DNA of 64,000 nucleotides from R-RK-3 sp963842775 (GTDB lineage: Bacteria; Pseudomonadota; Alphaproteobacteria; Rhizobiales; Rhodomicrobiaceae), in the NCBI GenBank assembly GCA_963842775.1, contig CAWJHQ010000015.1, positions 310,001 to 374,000 on the forward strand, given 5' to 3'. The notes beneath the pieces are model-generated. The model worked only from the letters and a program-made list of their open reading frames with translations. It searched no databases and was not told the DNA's origin. This document shows, piece after piece, positions 55,421-64,000 of the stretch. The first letter of the stretch is position 1; every line of letters begins with the position of its first letter. A program made the translations under genes and the position numbers.

Positions 55421-56922
55421 GGAGCGCGACCTCTGGCGTGAGATGGGCCTTGAGCGAAAGGCAGCGGAGGCTGAGAATGGCTTGCGCGACCAACGGCTGC
55501 GAGCGACTAATCCGCCTCAAATCCCGCCCAGTCCTGATCATCCCCATCACCGCCAGCCCGGCCAGCAAGAACACCAAGATCGACGCCATCGCGATTTGCA
55601 GGCTGCCGGTCATGTCCGACACCAGCGCCACGACGAACGGCGCGGCGAAGGCCGTCACCTTGCCGGAGAAGGCGAAGAAGCCGAAGAACTCGCTCATATG
55701 CTCCTCGGGGGCGATGCGGCCCAGGAGGCTGCGGCTCGCCGATTGCAGCGGGCCGGAGGCGAGGCCGATCAGGATGGCGAAGGCGATGTAGATCAGCTCG
55801 CCGGTGCTGGCGAACACGCCGCCGCCCGGGACAGGAGGCGCCACTTCCAGCGTGAACAGCACATGGGTTCGGTCGATGGAGATCACGCCCAGAGCGCCGA
55901 CGATCAGCAGCAGCAGCGACCAGATGATCACCCTCTTCGAGCCGAGCTTATCGTCCAGGAAGCCGCCGACCAGCGCGCCCACGCCCGCCGCGACCGAAAG
56001 GATGATGCCGAAATAGCCGATCACGATCGTCTGCCAGCTGAACACCGCCGCCGCATAGACGCCGCCGAAAGTGAAGATGGCGAGCAGTCCGTCGATGAAC
56101 AGCATCCGCGCGACAAAGAACAGCGCGATGTCGCGGTAGCCGGCGATGTTGCGCAGCGTCGTCATCATCGAGGCGAAGGCGGCGCGGACCGAGACGCGGG
56201 GAGCATCGGCCCTCGGCGGGACGTCCGGCGTGAACAGGAAATAGGGGATGACGAACACCGCATACCACAGCGCGCAAAACGGCCCGACGAAACGGTCGGC
56301 TTCGTGCGACGGCACGTCGAAGGGATAGGCCGGGGCGAGGCCGAGGATGGTCAAGCCGGTCTGTCGCATCGATCAGAATGAACGCCACCATGATGATCAG
56401 GCTGATCAGCCCGCCGACATAGCCCAGCGCCCAGCCGGCGCCGCTGAGCCGCCCGAGCTGTTCGGACGGCACGAGGCGCGGCATCAGCGAATTGTTCAGC
56501 ACGGTGGTGAATTCCCCGGCGCAGGTCGAAACGATCAGGGCGAAGAGGACCAGCGCGATAGTGCCGGAACCGCCGCCGGGCACCGCATACCACAGCGCCG
56601 CCTGACTGAGCACGAAGGCAACGGACAGCCAGGCCATGTAGGGCTTCAACCGTCCGCGCGCGTCAGCCATCGCGCCCAGAACCGGACTGCCGACTGCAAC
56701 CAGAACCGCCCCCGCGGCCATGGCATAGCCCCAAAGCGCGGAGCCTCGCGCGGGGTCGCCGATAAAATGCGACGCGAAGTACGGCGCGAAAAGGAAGGTC
56801 GTGATCAGCGTGTAGAAGGGCTGGCTGGCCCAGTCGAACAGCATCCATGAGCTGACCGCCAGCGGACCGGCGGATCGTCTGGCGGGGCTTGCGTCGCTGA
56901 CCGTCGTCGTGGATGCCATCAT
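55353..56922 (-). CDS. MFS transporter, UMF1/Atg22-like (one or more frameshifts)
   Basis: A permease of about 460-520 residues with 12 predicted helices. N-terminal MLFDWASQPFYTLITTFLFA and GSPVLGAMADARGRLKPYMA fit the UMF1 group of the major facilitator superfamily, as do LNNSLMPRLVPSEQLGRLSG and the second-half SASRSLLGRIAPEEHMSEFF. The frame changes near 56365, within a loop. The last residues read past the usual end after AGLAVMGMIRTGRDLRRI (about 55520), so the true stop may be upstream of 55353. Convergent with the DUF4062-TPR gene. Substrate unknown. Confidence 0.82.
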
Positions 56923-57367
56923 CGCAAAAGTGCCCCCCGGCTGCCAAGCTACTGTCGGACTGTGACCGCTTCTTCGTAGCGCCCACGCAGATTGGGATCC
57001 AGCCCTCTGCCCTCGCGAGGATTACGTTCCGCAAAGACCGCGCTTATTCGGACACAGCCATTCACGCCTTATACCAAATCTCTGAAGCGCGACTCATGCG
57101 TTTTCATCCAGCGGCTGTGGAATTCCGCCCCGAACTTGCGGAGGCGTCGCGCCCTCTCCCATAGGCGAACGCTTGTCGTTCGCCGTAAAGGCTCACGAGC
57201 GGGAGAGGGTTGGGGTGAGGGGAGGCGTTTGATGGATAGCCATAAACCCCTCACCCGGCGCTGTCCGCGCCGACCCCCGTCTGCACGGGGGCAGGCTCTC
57301 TCCCCATGGGAGAGGTGAAGACGAGCGCTGATTGCACCGCATGAGTTCGTATTACTGGGACTTGGTG
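56923..57367. other. Intergenic region holding a repeat
   Basis: No gene supported. The right half (57151-57315) is a family-1 repeat. The left part is presumably the promoter region of the MFS gene. Confidence 0.6.
57151..57315. repeat. Family-1 palindromic repeat downstream of gdhB
   Basis: Starts with CCCTCTCCC and the shared AGGCGAACGCTTGTCGTTCG hairpin, then GCGGGAGAGGG, GGGGTGAGGGG, a spacer, CCCCTCACCC and CTCTCCCCATGGGAGAGG. It lies between the 5' end of the MFS gene and the 3' end of gdhB. Confidence 0.88.
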
Positions 57368-60300
57368 TTACTCGTCCGCAAGCTCCCGCAGATGCGCGAC
57401 CGCGACGGTGAGCTTGGCGAGCGTCAGCTCGCTGCCGTTGAGGATTTCATCGAGGCTCTTGCGCGCGCGATCGGCGGCGACTTTGTTTTGCACGCACCAG
57501 GTCTCGAAATTCGGCTCGGCGTCGCCGGAAAAACGATAGATCTTTTCGACGATCGACCGTTGCGCGGAAGCGACGGCATTCAGCGTGCTGTTGACGGCGA
57601 GACGGTTGTAATAGTCGGTCTGCCCGAGGAGTTCGCTGGCCGCGCGCATTTCCTCGACGCGGAAATGGCTGCTGGCGCGGAAGTAGATGCGCGCCACTTC
57701 GGTTTCCGGCCGTCCGAGCTTGAGCGCGAGCAGGATGATGTCGGGACCGTTCGACAGCGCGTTCAGGCGGACGAAGTGCCGGGCCAGATCTTCCGGAATA
57801 CCTTCGGCGACCAGATTGGCGGTCGCGTCTTCCAGCCGCCCGATCAGCCATTCGTCGAAAATATTCTCGACCGCGTCATCCAGCCGCGCGAGCCCGTCGC
57901 GATATCGCTCGATCAGCGAAGAAAGCCCGTCCTCGGACGCCGCCATGCCGGAGGAACCACGCCGTCTGCCGGCGCAGCACGTCCTGCGCCATGAGATAGA
58001 GCGAGAGCTGGCGCTGGCCATCGAGCTTGGCGTCCTGCGCGTCGATGAGGTCGAAATAGCCCGCCAGCTTGAACACACCCATCGCGGCGGCGAAGGCATA
58101 GGCGATATCCTCGGCGCTGCGGCCGGTTTCTTCCTTCAGGCGGATGATGAATGTCGAGCCGCCGCGATTGATCGCGCCGTTGGCGAGCATCGTCGCGATG
58201 ATTTCGCGGCGCAGCGCATGGGTCTCGATCTCCTCGCGGAAGCGCTCGCGCATCGCCTCCGGGAAGTAATCGGCGAGCACCCGGCTGAGATAGGGATCGT
58301 CGACGACAGGGGAACCGATCAGCTCGAAATAGAGCGCGATCTTGGAATAGGCGAGCAGAACCGCCAATTCCGGCCGTGTCAGATGCTGGCGCTTCTGCCG
58401 CCGTTCGGCGAGTTCGGCATCGGATGGCAGTTGCTCGATGGTGCGGTCCAGGAGGTCGATCGACTTCAAGCGCGTGCATCAGCCGCGTCTGGAAACCGAG
58501 ATCGGCAAGGCCGCGCTTTTCGCCCAGGCTGATCGCCAGCGATTGCAGATAATTGTTCCGCAGCACCGCATGCGCCACTTCATCCGTCATCTGGGCGAGG
58601 ACCACATCGCGCTCCTCGCGGGTGATCCGCCCCTTGCGCATGGCGCTCGCCAGCGCGATCTTGATGTTCACCTCGACGTCGGAGGTATTCACGCCCGCTG
58701 AATTGTCGATGGCGTCGGTGTTGATGCGTCCGCCGCGCAAGGCAAACTCGATGCGGGCGCGCTGCGTGGTGCCGAGATTGGCGCCTTCGCCGATCACCTT
58801 GGCGCCGATTTCGAGCGCCGTCACCCGGATGGGGTCATTCGCCCGGTCATTGACCTGCTCATCGGTTTCGCCGAAGGCGCGGACATAGGTGCCGATGCCG
58901 CCGAACCACAGAAGCTCCGTCTGCGCCTTCAACAAAAGCCGGATGATTTCGGCCGGTGAGGCGGCTTTGAGCGGCGTACCCAGCATGAGCTGCATCTTCA
59001 CCGACAGCGGGATGCTCTTGGCGGACCGGCTGAAGATGCCGCCGCCTTCCGATATCAGCTCGGGATTGTAATCCTGCCAGCTCGAACGCGGCAGCTCGTA
59101 CAGACGGCTGCGTTCCTGCCAGCTCGCTTCGGGGTCGGGGGTCGGGTCGATGAAAATATCGCGATGGTCGAAGGCGCCGATGAGCTGGATCTGCTTCGAC
59201 AGCAGCATGCCGTTGCCGAACACGTCGCCCGACATGTCGCCGACGCCGATGACGCGGAATGGCGTGGTCTGAATGTCGATATTCATCTCGCGGAAATGGC
59301 GCTTCACCGTTTCCCAGGCGCCGCGCGCGGTGATGCCCATCTTCTTGTGGTCGTAGCCGGCGGAGCCGCCCGAGGCGAAGGCGTCGCCCAGCCAGAAATG
59401 CTTTTCGACCGCGAGCGCATTGGCGATGTCGGAAAATGTCGCCGTGCCCTTATCGGCGGCGACGACGAGATAGGGGTCGTCGCTGTCCAGCCGCACCGTC
59501 TCGGCGGGCGGGATGACCTGGCCGTCCTTCAGATTGTCGGTGACCGACAGAAGATTGGCGATGAAGGAGCGGTAACAGGCGATGCCCTCCGCCATGGCCT
59601 GATCGCGCGTCGCGTCCTTGGAAATGTTGCGCGGAACGAAGCCGCCCTTGGCGCCTTGCGGCACGATGATGGCGTTCTTCACCTGCTGCGCCTTGGCGAG
59701 GCTGAGAACTTCGGTGCGGAAATCCTGCGGCCGGTCGGACCAGCGCAGGCCGCCGCGTGCGATCGGACCGCCGCGCAGATGCACGCCCTCGAAGCGGGGC
59801 GAGGTGACGAAGATTTCGGCGAAGGGCTTTGGCGCCGGCATCGCGTCGACCTTGGCGCTGGCGATCTTGATGGCGATCGACGCGCCGCCGGCAAGTTCGG
59901 TCGGCGTCCGATAGAAGTTGGTGCGGATGGTCGACTGGATGAGGTTCAGAATGCGCCGGATCATCCTGTCTTCGTCCAGGCTTTTCACATTTTCGAGCGC
60001 GGCCTCGATCCGGCCGACGATAGACGCGGCGTCCGCCTGCCGCGCCTCGAGCGAGGCGCTGCGCGCGGGGTCGAACAACACATGGAACAGCGCCACGAGA
60101 TCGGCGACGATCGCGCCGTGCTGGCAGAGCGTCTGCGCCACATAGACTTGCCCGAAGGGCGCACCGATTTGCCGGAGATAGGAACCATAGGCGCGCATCA
60201 GCGCCGCCTCCCGCCAATTCAGCCGGCTTTCCATGATCAGGCGATTGAACTGGTCGTTGTGGGCGTCGCCGCGCCAGATGGCGAGAAAACAGTTTTCGAG

Positions 60301-62200
60301 CCGCTGGTTGTGCGCGGGCAGATCGATCATGCGTCCATTGGCGGTCTCCAGCAACAGATCGTGCAGAAACACGCTTTGGGCGGCCCCGTTATGGGCGATT
60401 TTCAGCTCATGGGTCTGCTCGGCGATCACCGAAAAGCCGAGATTTTCGAAGACCGGCACGCGCCGGCTCAGCGAGATCGGCACATCCCGCTGATAAAGCA
60501 TGACGCGCAGCTCATGGGGCGGTGCTTTTGCATCGCGGAACAGATGGATGGCAACCGGCACCTCCGCCGATAGCGCCTCGATACGGTCGATGTCTTCCAG
60601 CGCGTTCTCGGGTGGGTTGGCGTATTCGTAGCCGGGGGGAAACGCCTCGCCATAGCGCAGCAGCATGCCGTTGGTGGTGCGACCGTGTTTACCGCGGATC
60701 AGATCGTGGAATTCGTCCTGCCAGGTGCGCACGAATTTTTCCACCTCGGCTTCCAGGCGCTCGGCGGGAACCTCCGGAACCGTGCCATCGTCCGCCCAGA
60801 CGACCACATGCAGGCGCACAAGCGGGCCGACGGTGAACACCGGCGTGAACTCCGTCATCCGCGCTTCGAATTCCTTCTCCAGCAGGCCGACGATCTTCTG
60901 CCTGACCTCGGTGGTGTATCTTTCGCGCATGATATAGAGGAGCACGGAAGCGAAGCGGCCGAACTCGTCGCGGCGGACAAAGACGCGCGTGCGCGGCATC
61001 AGCTCCAGCCGCACGATCGCATCCGTCACCTCCGCAAGCTGATCGGCAGAGGTCTGAAACAGCTCGTCGCGCGGGAAGGTTTCGAGAACATTGGTGAGCA
61101 CCCGGCCCGAATAGCTGCTGGGCCCGCTCCCGGACCGGCGGAACACCTGTTCCACCTTGTGGCGCAGGAAGGGAATGCGCCTTGGCGATTCATAATAGGC
61201 CGACGCGGAGAACAGGCCGGTGAGACGAAGCTCGCCTCTCAGCGTACCGGTTTCCGAATAGAGCTTGATGCCGATCGAGTCGACATGCACGCGGCGCTGG
61301 ATCGGCGACAGGAAATTGGCCTTGGCGATGATGAGCGGCGCCGGGGCGGTGAAGAATTCGCGCGCGACCGGGCTCATTTCGGTCGTGCTGCCCGGGCGGC
61401 GCAGAACATGGAGATCGGGATTGCGTAACAGTCCGAGGCCGGTCTCGGGCTTCGGTTCAAGACGCTGGCCCTCGGCGCTCAGCAGAAAATCATACTCCCG
61501 CAGGCCGAGGAACGTGAAATGGCCGTCGGCAAGCCAGCGGAGAAACTGGATGGACTCCGCCAGCTCGTCCACGGCGACCGGCGGGGGCGTTTTTTCGTAG
61601 GTTTCGATCGCCTCGCGCAGGCGGGCGACCATCGGCATCCAATCGGTGACGGCCATCCGCACGTCGCTTAGAATCTCGCCCAGGCGGTGCAGCAGATCCT
61701 GGCGTTCGGCCTCGCTGTCTATCGGATCGATTTCAATGTGAACGAAACTTTCGGCGCGTCCCCCGCCGCCCGGCAGCCGCTCCGATGTGCCCAGATGCGT
61801 CAGCCGGTTCTGCGCGTCCCGCTGCGCCCTGAGGATGGGGTGAGCGACAAAGCGGACGGCGAGGCCCCGGTCGATGATTTCGGCGAGCATGGACGACAGG
61901 AGAAACGGCATGTCGTCATTGATCGCCTCGATGATGGTCACCGGCCCGAGCGCGGGGTCATCCGCGAAATCATAGGCACGCAGCTTGACGGTGCCGTCGC
62001 CGCGTTCCGCTGTAAAAGGAGAAGGCGTTCAGCGCCAGCCGTGCGAGCCGCTCCGGCTCCTGCGCGCCGCCCCCGCCATTGCCCGTGCGAGAGAACAACG
62101 CCGAAGCGAAGGCCGCCGCCAGCTGTCCGTCGGCGCCCTCCTGTGCCGTCATGGCCTTGCGCACTTCATCCGATATCGCGGCGACATTGAGTTCATTCAT
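57368..62200 (-). CDS. gdhB: NAD-specific glutamate dehydrogenase, large (GDH-180 type; three frameshifts)
   Basis: A roughly 1610-residue catabolic glutamate dehydrogenase of the very large proteobacterial class that deaminates glutamate to 2-oxoglutarate. The N-terminal part has MNELNVAAISDEVRKAMTAQ, then FADDPALGPVTIIEAINDDM with ACT-like segments. The catalytic core carries RGGPIARGGLRWSDRPQDFR, VPQGAKGGFVPRNIS and the NAD-binding region VGVGDMSGDVFGNGMLLSKQ-like block. The C-terminal region includes RGGRINTDAIDNSAGVNTSD. Extra or missing bases near 62008, 58465 and 57945 split it into four frames. The gene ends near 57368 with VAVAHLRELADE. It links amino-acid catabolism and ammonia balance with the urease genes only in a general way. 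Confidence 0.92.
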
Positions 62201-62503
62201 GGTCCGGCCTCTTTACTCGCGATCCGCTGCTCGAAAAATGGGCACACTCTTCGATCGCGGTGCTCTCGACAAGACGATTCATCACCCGCGCGGCGATCCG
62301 AGTGACGTGAATAGCGAGATTTCGTTCTATTGTGGATAAATGAACTTTCTATCGCTTGTATGAAGTTTACTTTTGCGAGTGTCCGAAAAAGAGGCGTTCG
62401 CGCCCGTCGCAAGTGCTTTCTTGTGCAAGACCCGCTGCCGCCGCACGGCCCGCCCCGGCGAATCGCCTAATGTCCCGCTGATTTCATTTACGAGGGCACA
62501 CAC
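62201..62503. promoter_or_regulatory. Divergent promoter region of gdhB and the YdjM-like gene
   Basis: A 303-bp gap with an AT-rich centre (about 62320-62385, including TATTGTGGATAAATGAACTT and TATGAAGTTTACTTTT). It must hold both divergent promoters. No gene is supported in it. Confidence 0.5.
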
Positions 62504-63295
62504 ATGGCGGATTTTGCGACACATATGGGCTGGGGAGCCGTCGGCGCGGGGCTGGCCGCTTCGGCAACCTACGCGGCCGACATCGTGCCCTCAGCCGATC
62601 TTCTGACTCTGACGACCGCTGGCGTCATCGGCAGCGTCCTGCCGGACATCGATCTGGAAAAAGCCGTACCGTCGCGCAGCCTGTTCACCGGCCTGGGATT
62701 GGCGCTCGCCTTCATCGTGCTGTTCAACTTCAAGGCCAGCTATTCCATCACCGAACTCTGGCTGATCTGGCTGGCCGTGTTCGTCGCGATCCGATTTGGA
62801 GCTTATCATATTTTCCATCGAAACGCGGTGCATCGCGGCATTTTCCATTCCTTGCTCGCGGGCCTGTTCTTCATGGCCTTCACCACCGCGATCATCGCCT
62901 ATTCGCTGGGCCGCGAACCGGTCGTCGCGTGGATGGCGGGGCTGTTCGTGTTTCTCGGCTATGTGATCCACCTGGTGCTCGACGAGATCTATTCCGTCGA
63001 CATCACCGGCGCGCGGATCAAACGCTCATTCGGCAGCGCGCTGAAACTGTTCGATCGGAACTCGACAAGCGCGTCGATGCTGATGGGCGGGGCGCTCGTC
63101 GCCACGCTGCTCGTCACGCCGCCCTCCGAGGAGTTCCGGCGGATCATGCAGCCGTCCCAGGTTACGCAATTCTTCCGCGAGCGGATGTTTCCGCAAAAGG
63201 GCTGGTTCCAATCGCGCTCGGCCGACATGGCGGCGATCCCGCATGGCGGCAGCACGGCCTCGGTCGTGCCGGCTTCCTCGACACGCGCGGAGTAG
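62504..63295 (+). CDS. YdjM-like membrane-bound metal-dependent hydrolase
   Basis: A 263-residue membrane protein. The family pattern is an N-terminal THMGWGAVGAGLAASATYAA, then GVIGSVLPDIDLEKAVPSRS, RNAVHRGIFHSLLAGLFFMA with conserved His residues and a later GYVIHLVLDEIYSVDI. These residues are conserved in the YdjM/LexA-binding inner-membrane hydrolase-like family, whose activity is not established. A clean ATG with GAGGGCAC upstream and an intact frame. Confidence 0.85.
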   Translation: MADFATHMGWGAVGAGLAASATYAADIVPSADLLTLTTAGVIGSVLPDIDLEKAVPSRSLFTGLGLALAFIVLFNFKASYSITELWLIWLAVFVAIRFGAYHIFHRNAVHRGIFHSLLAGLFFMAFTTAIIAYSLGREPVVAWMAGLFVFLGYVIHLVLDEIYSVDITGARIKRSFGSALKLFDRNSTSASMLMGGALVATLLVTPPSEEFRRIMQPSQVTQFFRERMFPQKGWFQSRSADMAAIPHGGSTASVVPASSTRAE

Positions 63296-63319
63296 TTCTG
63301 AGCGCCGGTCCTACAAAGA

Positions 63320-63346
63320 AAAAGCTGCGGGACGACCGCAGCTTTT
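63320..63346. terminator. Bidirectional rho-independent terminator
   Basis: AAAAGCTGCGG (63320-63330) and CCGCAGCTTTT (63336-63346) form a perfect 11-bp stem with a five-base loop, giving A-rich and T-rich flanks on both strands. It can end both the YdjM-like transcript and the transcript of the small peptide on the other strand. Confidence 0.88.
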
Positions 63347-63379
63347 CAAATTTGTCATATGGAATGAGCTGAGGCCGCT

Positions 63380-63463
63380 TCAGACCATGCCCAGCAGCAT
63401 CGCGGCTACAAAGCCGAATGCGAGAGCCGTGGCAGCCATCTTCCAACTCACAGCCAGTGCCAT
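63380..63463 (-). CDS. 27-residue single-helix membrane peptide
   Basis: On the minus strand, GGGAGGAAACG stands immediately before ATG 63463. The peptide is MALAVSWKMAATALAFGFVA followed by AMLLGMV and a stop. It is one membrane helix with a short basic N-terminus (K8). It lies between a 360-bp gap on its upstream side and a terminator 34 bases downstream. The small size puts it below usual gene-finding limits. The ribosome site, composition and terminator together support expression; the function is unknown. Confidence 0.5.
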   Translation of the reverse strand: MALAVSWKMAATALAFGFVAAMLLGMV

Positions 63464-63822
63464 CGTTTCCTCCCAGGTCTTGGCCAGTTCAGGCAAGCCT
63501 AGCCGAACTAGGCGATGCCGCTGGCCTTTGCTCAGGAACAAAGCATCTTCGATCTGACGAAGACCGCTTCGCCGTAAACCTTAAGTCTAAGTTCTTACTA
63601 CCGTACAACGCAAGAAAAACTTGTATTGTGGCGCAAAAGCGGCGCTGCTTGCGGAAGAATGCGTAGTAGGTAAGATATAAAAATTAGGAAGCGGGCGTGC
63701 GGAACAGAAATAATCCGAAAACGCTTCCCTTGCAGATGCCCCCGGATTGCAAGTTAGCCTTGATTTAATCATCTGATTATTGTCAATTTTTCAAGCCGCT
63801 TCCACTTCGAGGACACCGCAAC

Positions 63823-64000
63823 ATGACCGCTTTCGATGCCCTGCTGCTTTCCAAATCCGAAAACGGACAGACCGCCGAATGGGCGCGCCTCACCGAAGAG
63901 GAACTCATGGACGGCGATGTGACCGTCCGGGTCAGCCATTCGACGATCAACTATAAGGACGGCCTTGCGATCACCGGCCAGGCACCGGTGGTGCGCCGCT
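63823..64000 (+). CDS. acuI: Acrylyl-CoA reductase / quinone oxidoreductase AcuI (partial, runs off the window)
   Basis: The first 59 codons of a medium-chain dehydrogenase: MTAFDALLLSKSENGQTAEW, LTEEELMDGDVTVRVSHSTI, then NYKDGLAITGQAPVVRR. This N-terminal pattern, with NYKDGLA, belongs to the YhdH/AcuI subfamily that reduces acryloyl-CoA with NADPH. The ATG has TCGAGGACACC upstream. The rest is outside the window. Confidence 0.85.
   Translation, partial: MTAFDALLLSKSENGQTAEWARLTEEELMDGDVTVRVSHSTINYKDGLAITGQAPVVRR

Noticed and set aside
59164..60573. 469-codon frame opposite gdhB
   Set aside because: Shadow of the glutamate dehydrogenase core.

Overview
The window is chromosomal DNA of high GC content and looks alphaproteobacterial, most likely order Hyphomicrobiales (Rhizobiales). 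The evidence is a urt/ure cluster with interspersed extra genes, a histone-deacetylase-like gene followed by xseB and dxs, pqqABC, a very large NAD-glutamate dehydrogenase, and two families of GC-rich palindromic intergenic repeats of a kind common in that order. The genus cannot be resolved by reading alone. No rRNA, tRNA, CRISPR array or intact insertion sequence was seen.

Layout. 0.1-4.7 kb: urea ABC importer urtBCDE (urtA would lie upstream of the window). 4.9-12.4 kb: urease genes ureD, ureA, hupE/ureJ, ureB, an HD hydrolase, ureC, a molbindin-like domain, ureE, ureF, a DUF3995 membrane protein and ureG, mostly tightly spaced or overlapping. Together these import urea, hydrolyse it and load nickel. 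12.4-15.2 kb: TauE-like permease and DEAD-box RNA helicase. 15.3-16.8 kb: a poorly conserved stretch with two unknown genes. 17-25 kb: FAD-linked oxidase, threonylcarbamoyl-AMP synthase, acyl-CoA dehydrogenase, enoyl-CoA hydratase and HSDL2-like SDR (acyl-CoA catabolism), HDAC-like deacetylase, xseB. 25-33 kb: dxs, two convergent small SET-domain proteins, an IS30 relic, a ParA ATPase with an unknown partner, uvrB. 33-40 kb: a TAXI-like binding protein with a Cys-rich tail and a neighbour with a similar tail, a small methyltransferase, an AEC transporter, ruvX, UPF0173 hydrolase, ligA. 40-45 kb: small secreted protein, SnoaL-like protein, PfkB kinase, pqqABC, trhO. 45-51.6 kb: an RTX beta-helix exoprotein with its type I secretion ABC transporter and membrane-fusion protein. 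51.8-64 kb: fadD, a DUF4062-TPR protein, MFS transporter, gdhB, YdjM-like protein, a 27-residue membrane peptide and the start of acuI.

Sequence quality matters throughout. About 18 conserved genes, including essential ones such as ligA and tsaC, are broken by single-base indels, mostly +1 in GC-rich runs. The pattern looks like consensus error rather than gene decay, so broken genes are given as one feature spanning all frames. The exception is ureF, where a 212-bp palindromic repeat with terminal inverted repeats sits inside the coding sequence.

The most interesting points are the repeat inside ureF, the convergent SET pair, the orphan ParA with its small partner, the TAXI/Cys-tail gene pair, the DUF4062-TPR gene and the self-contained RTX secretion locus.
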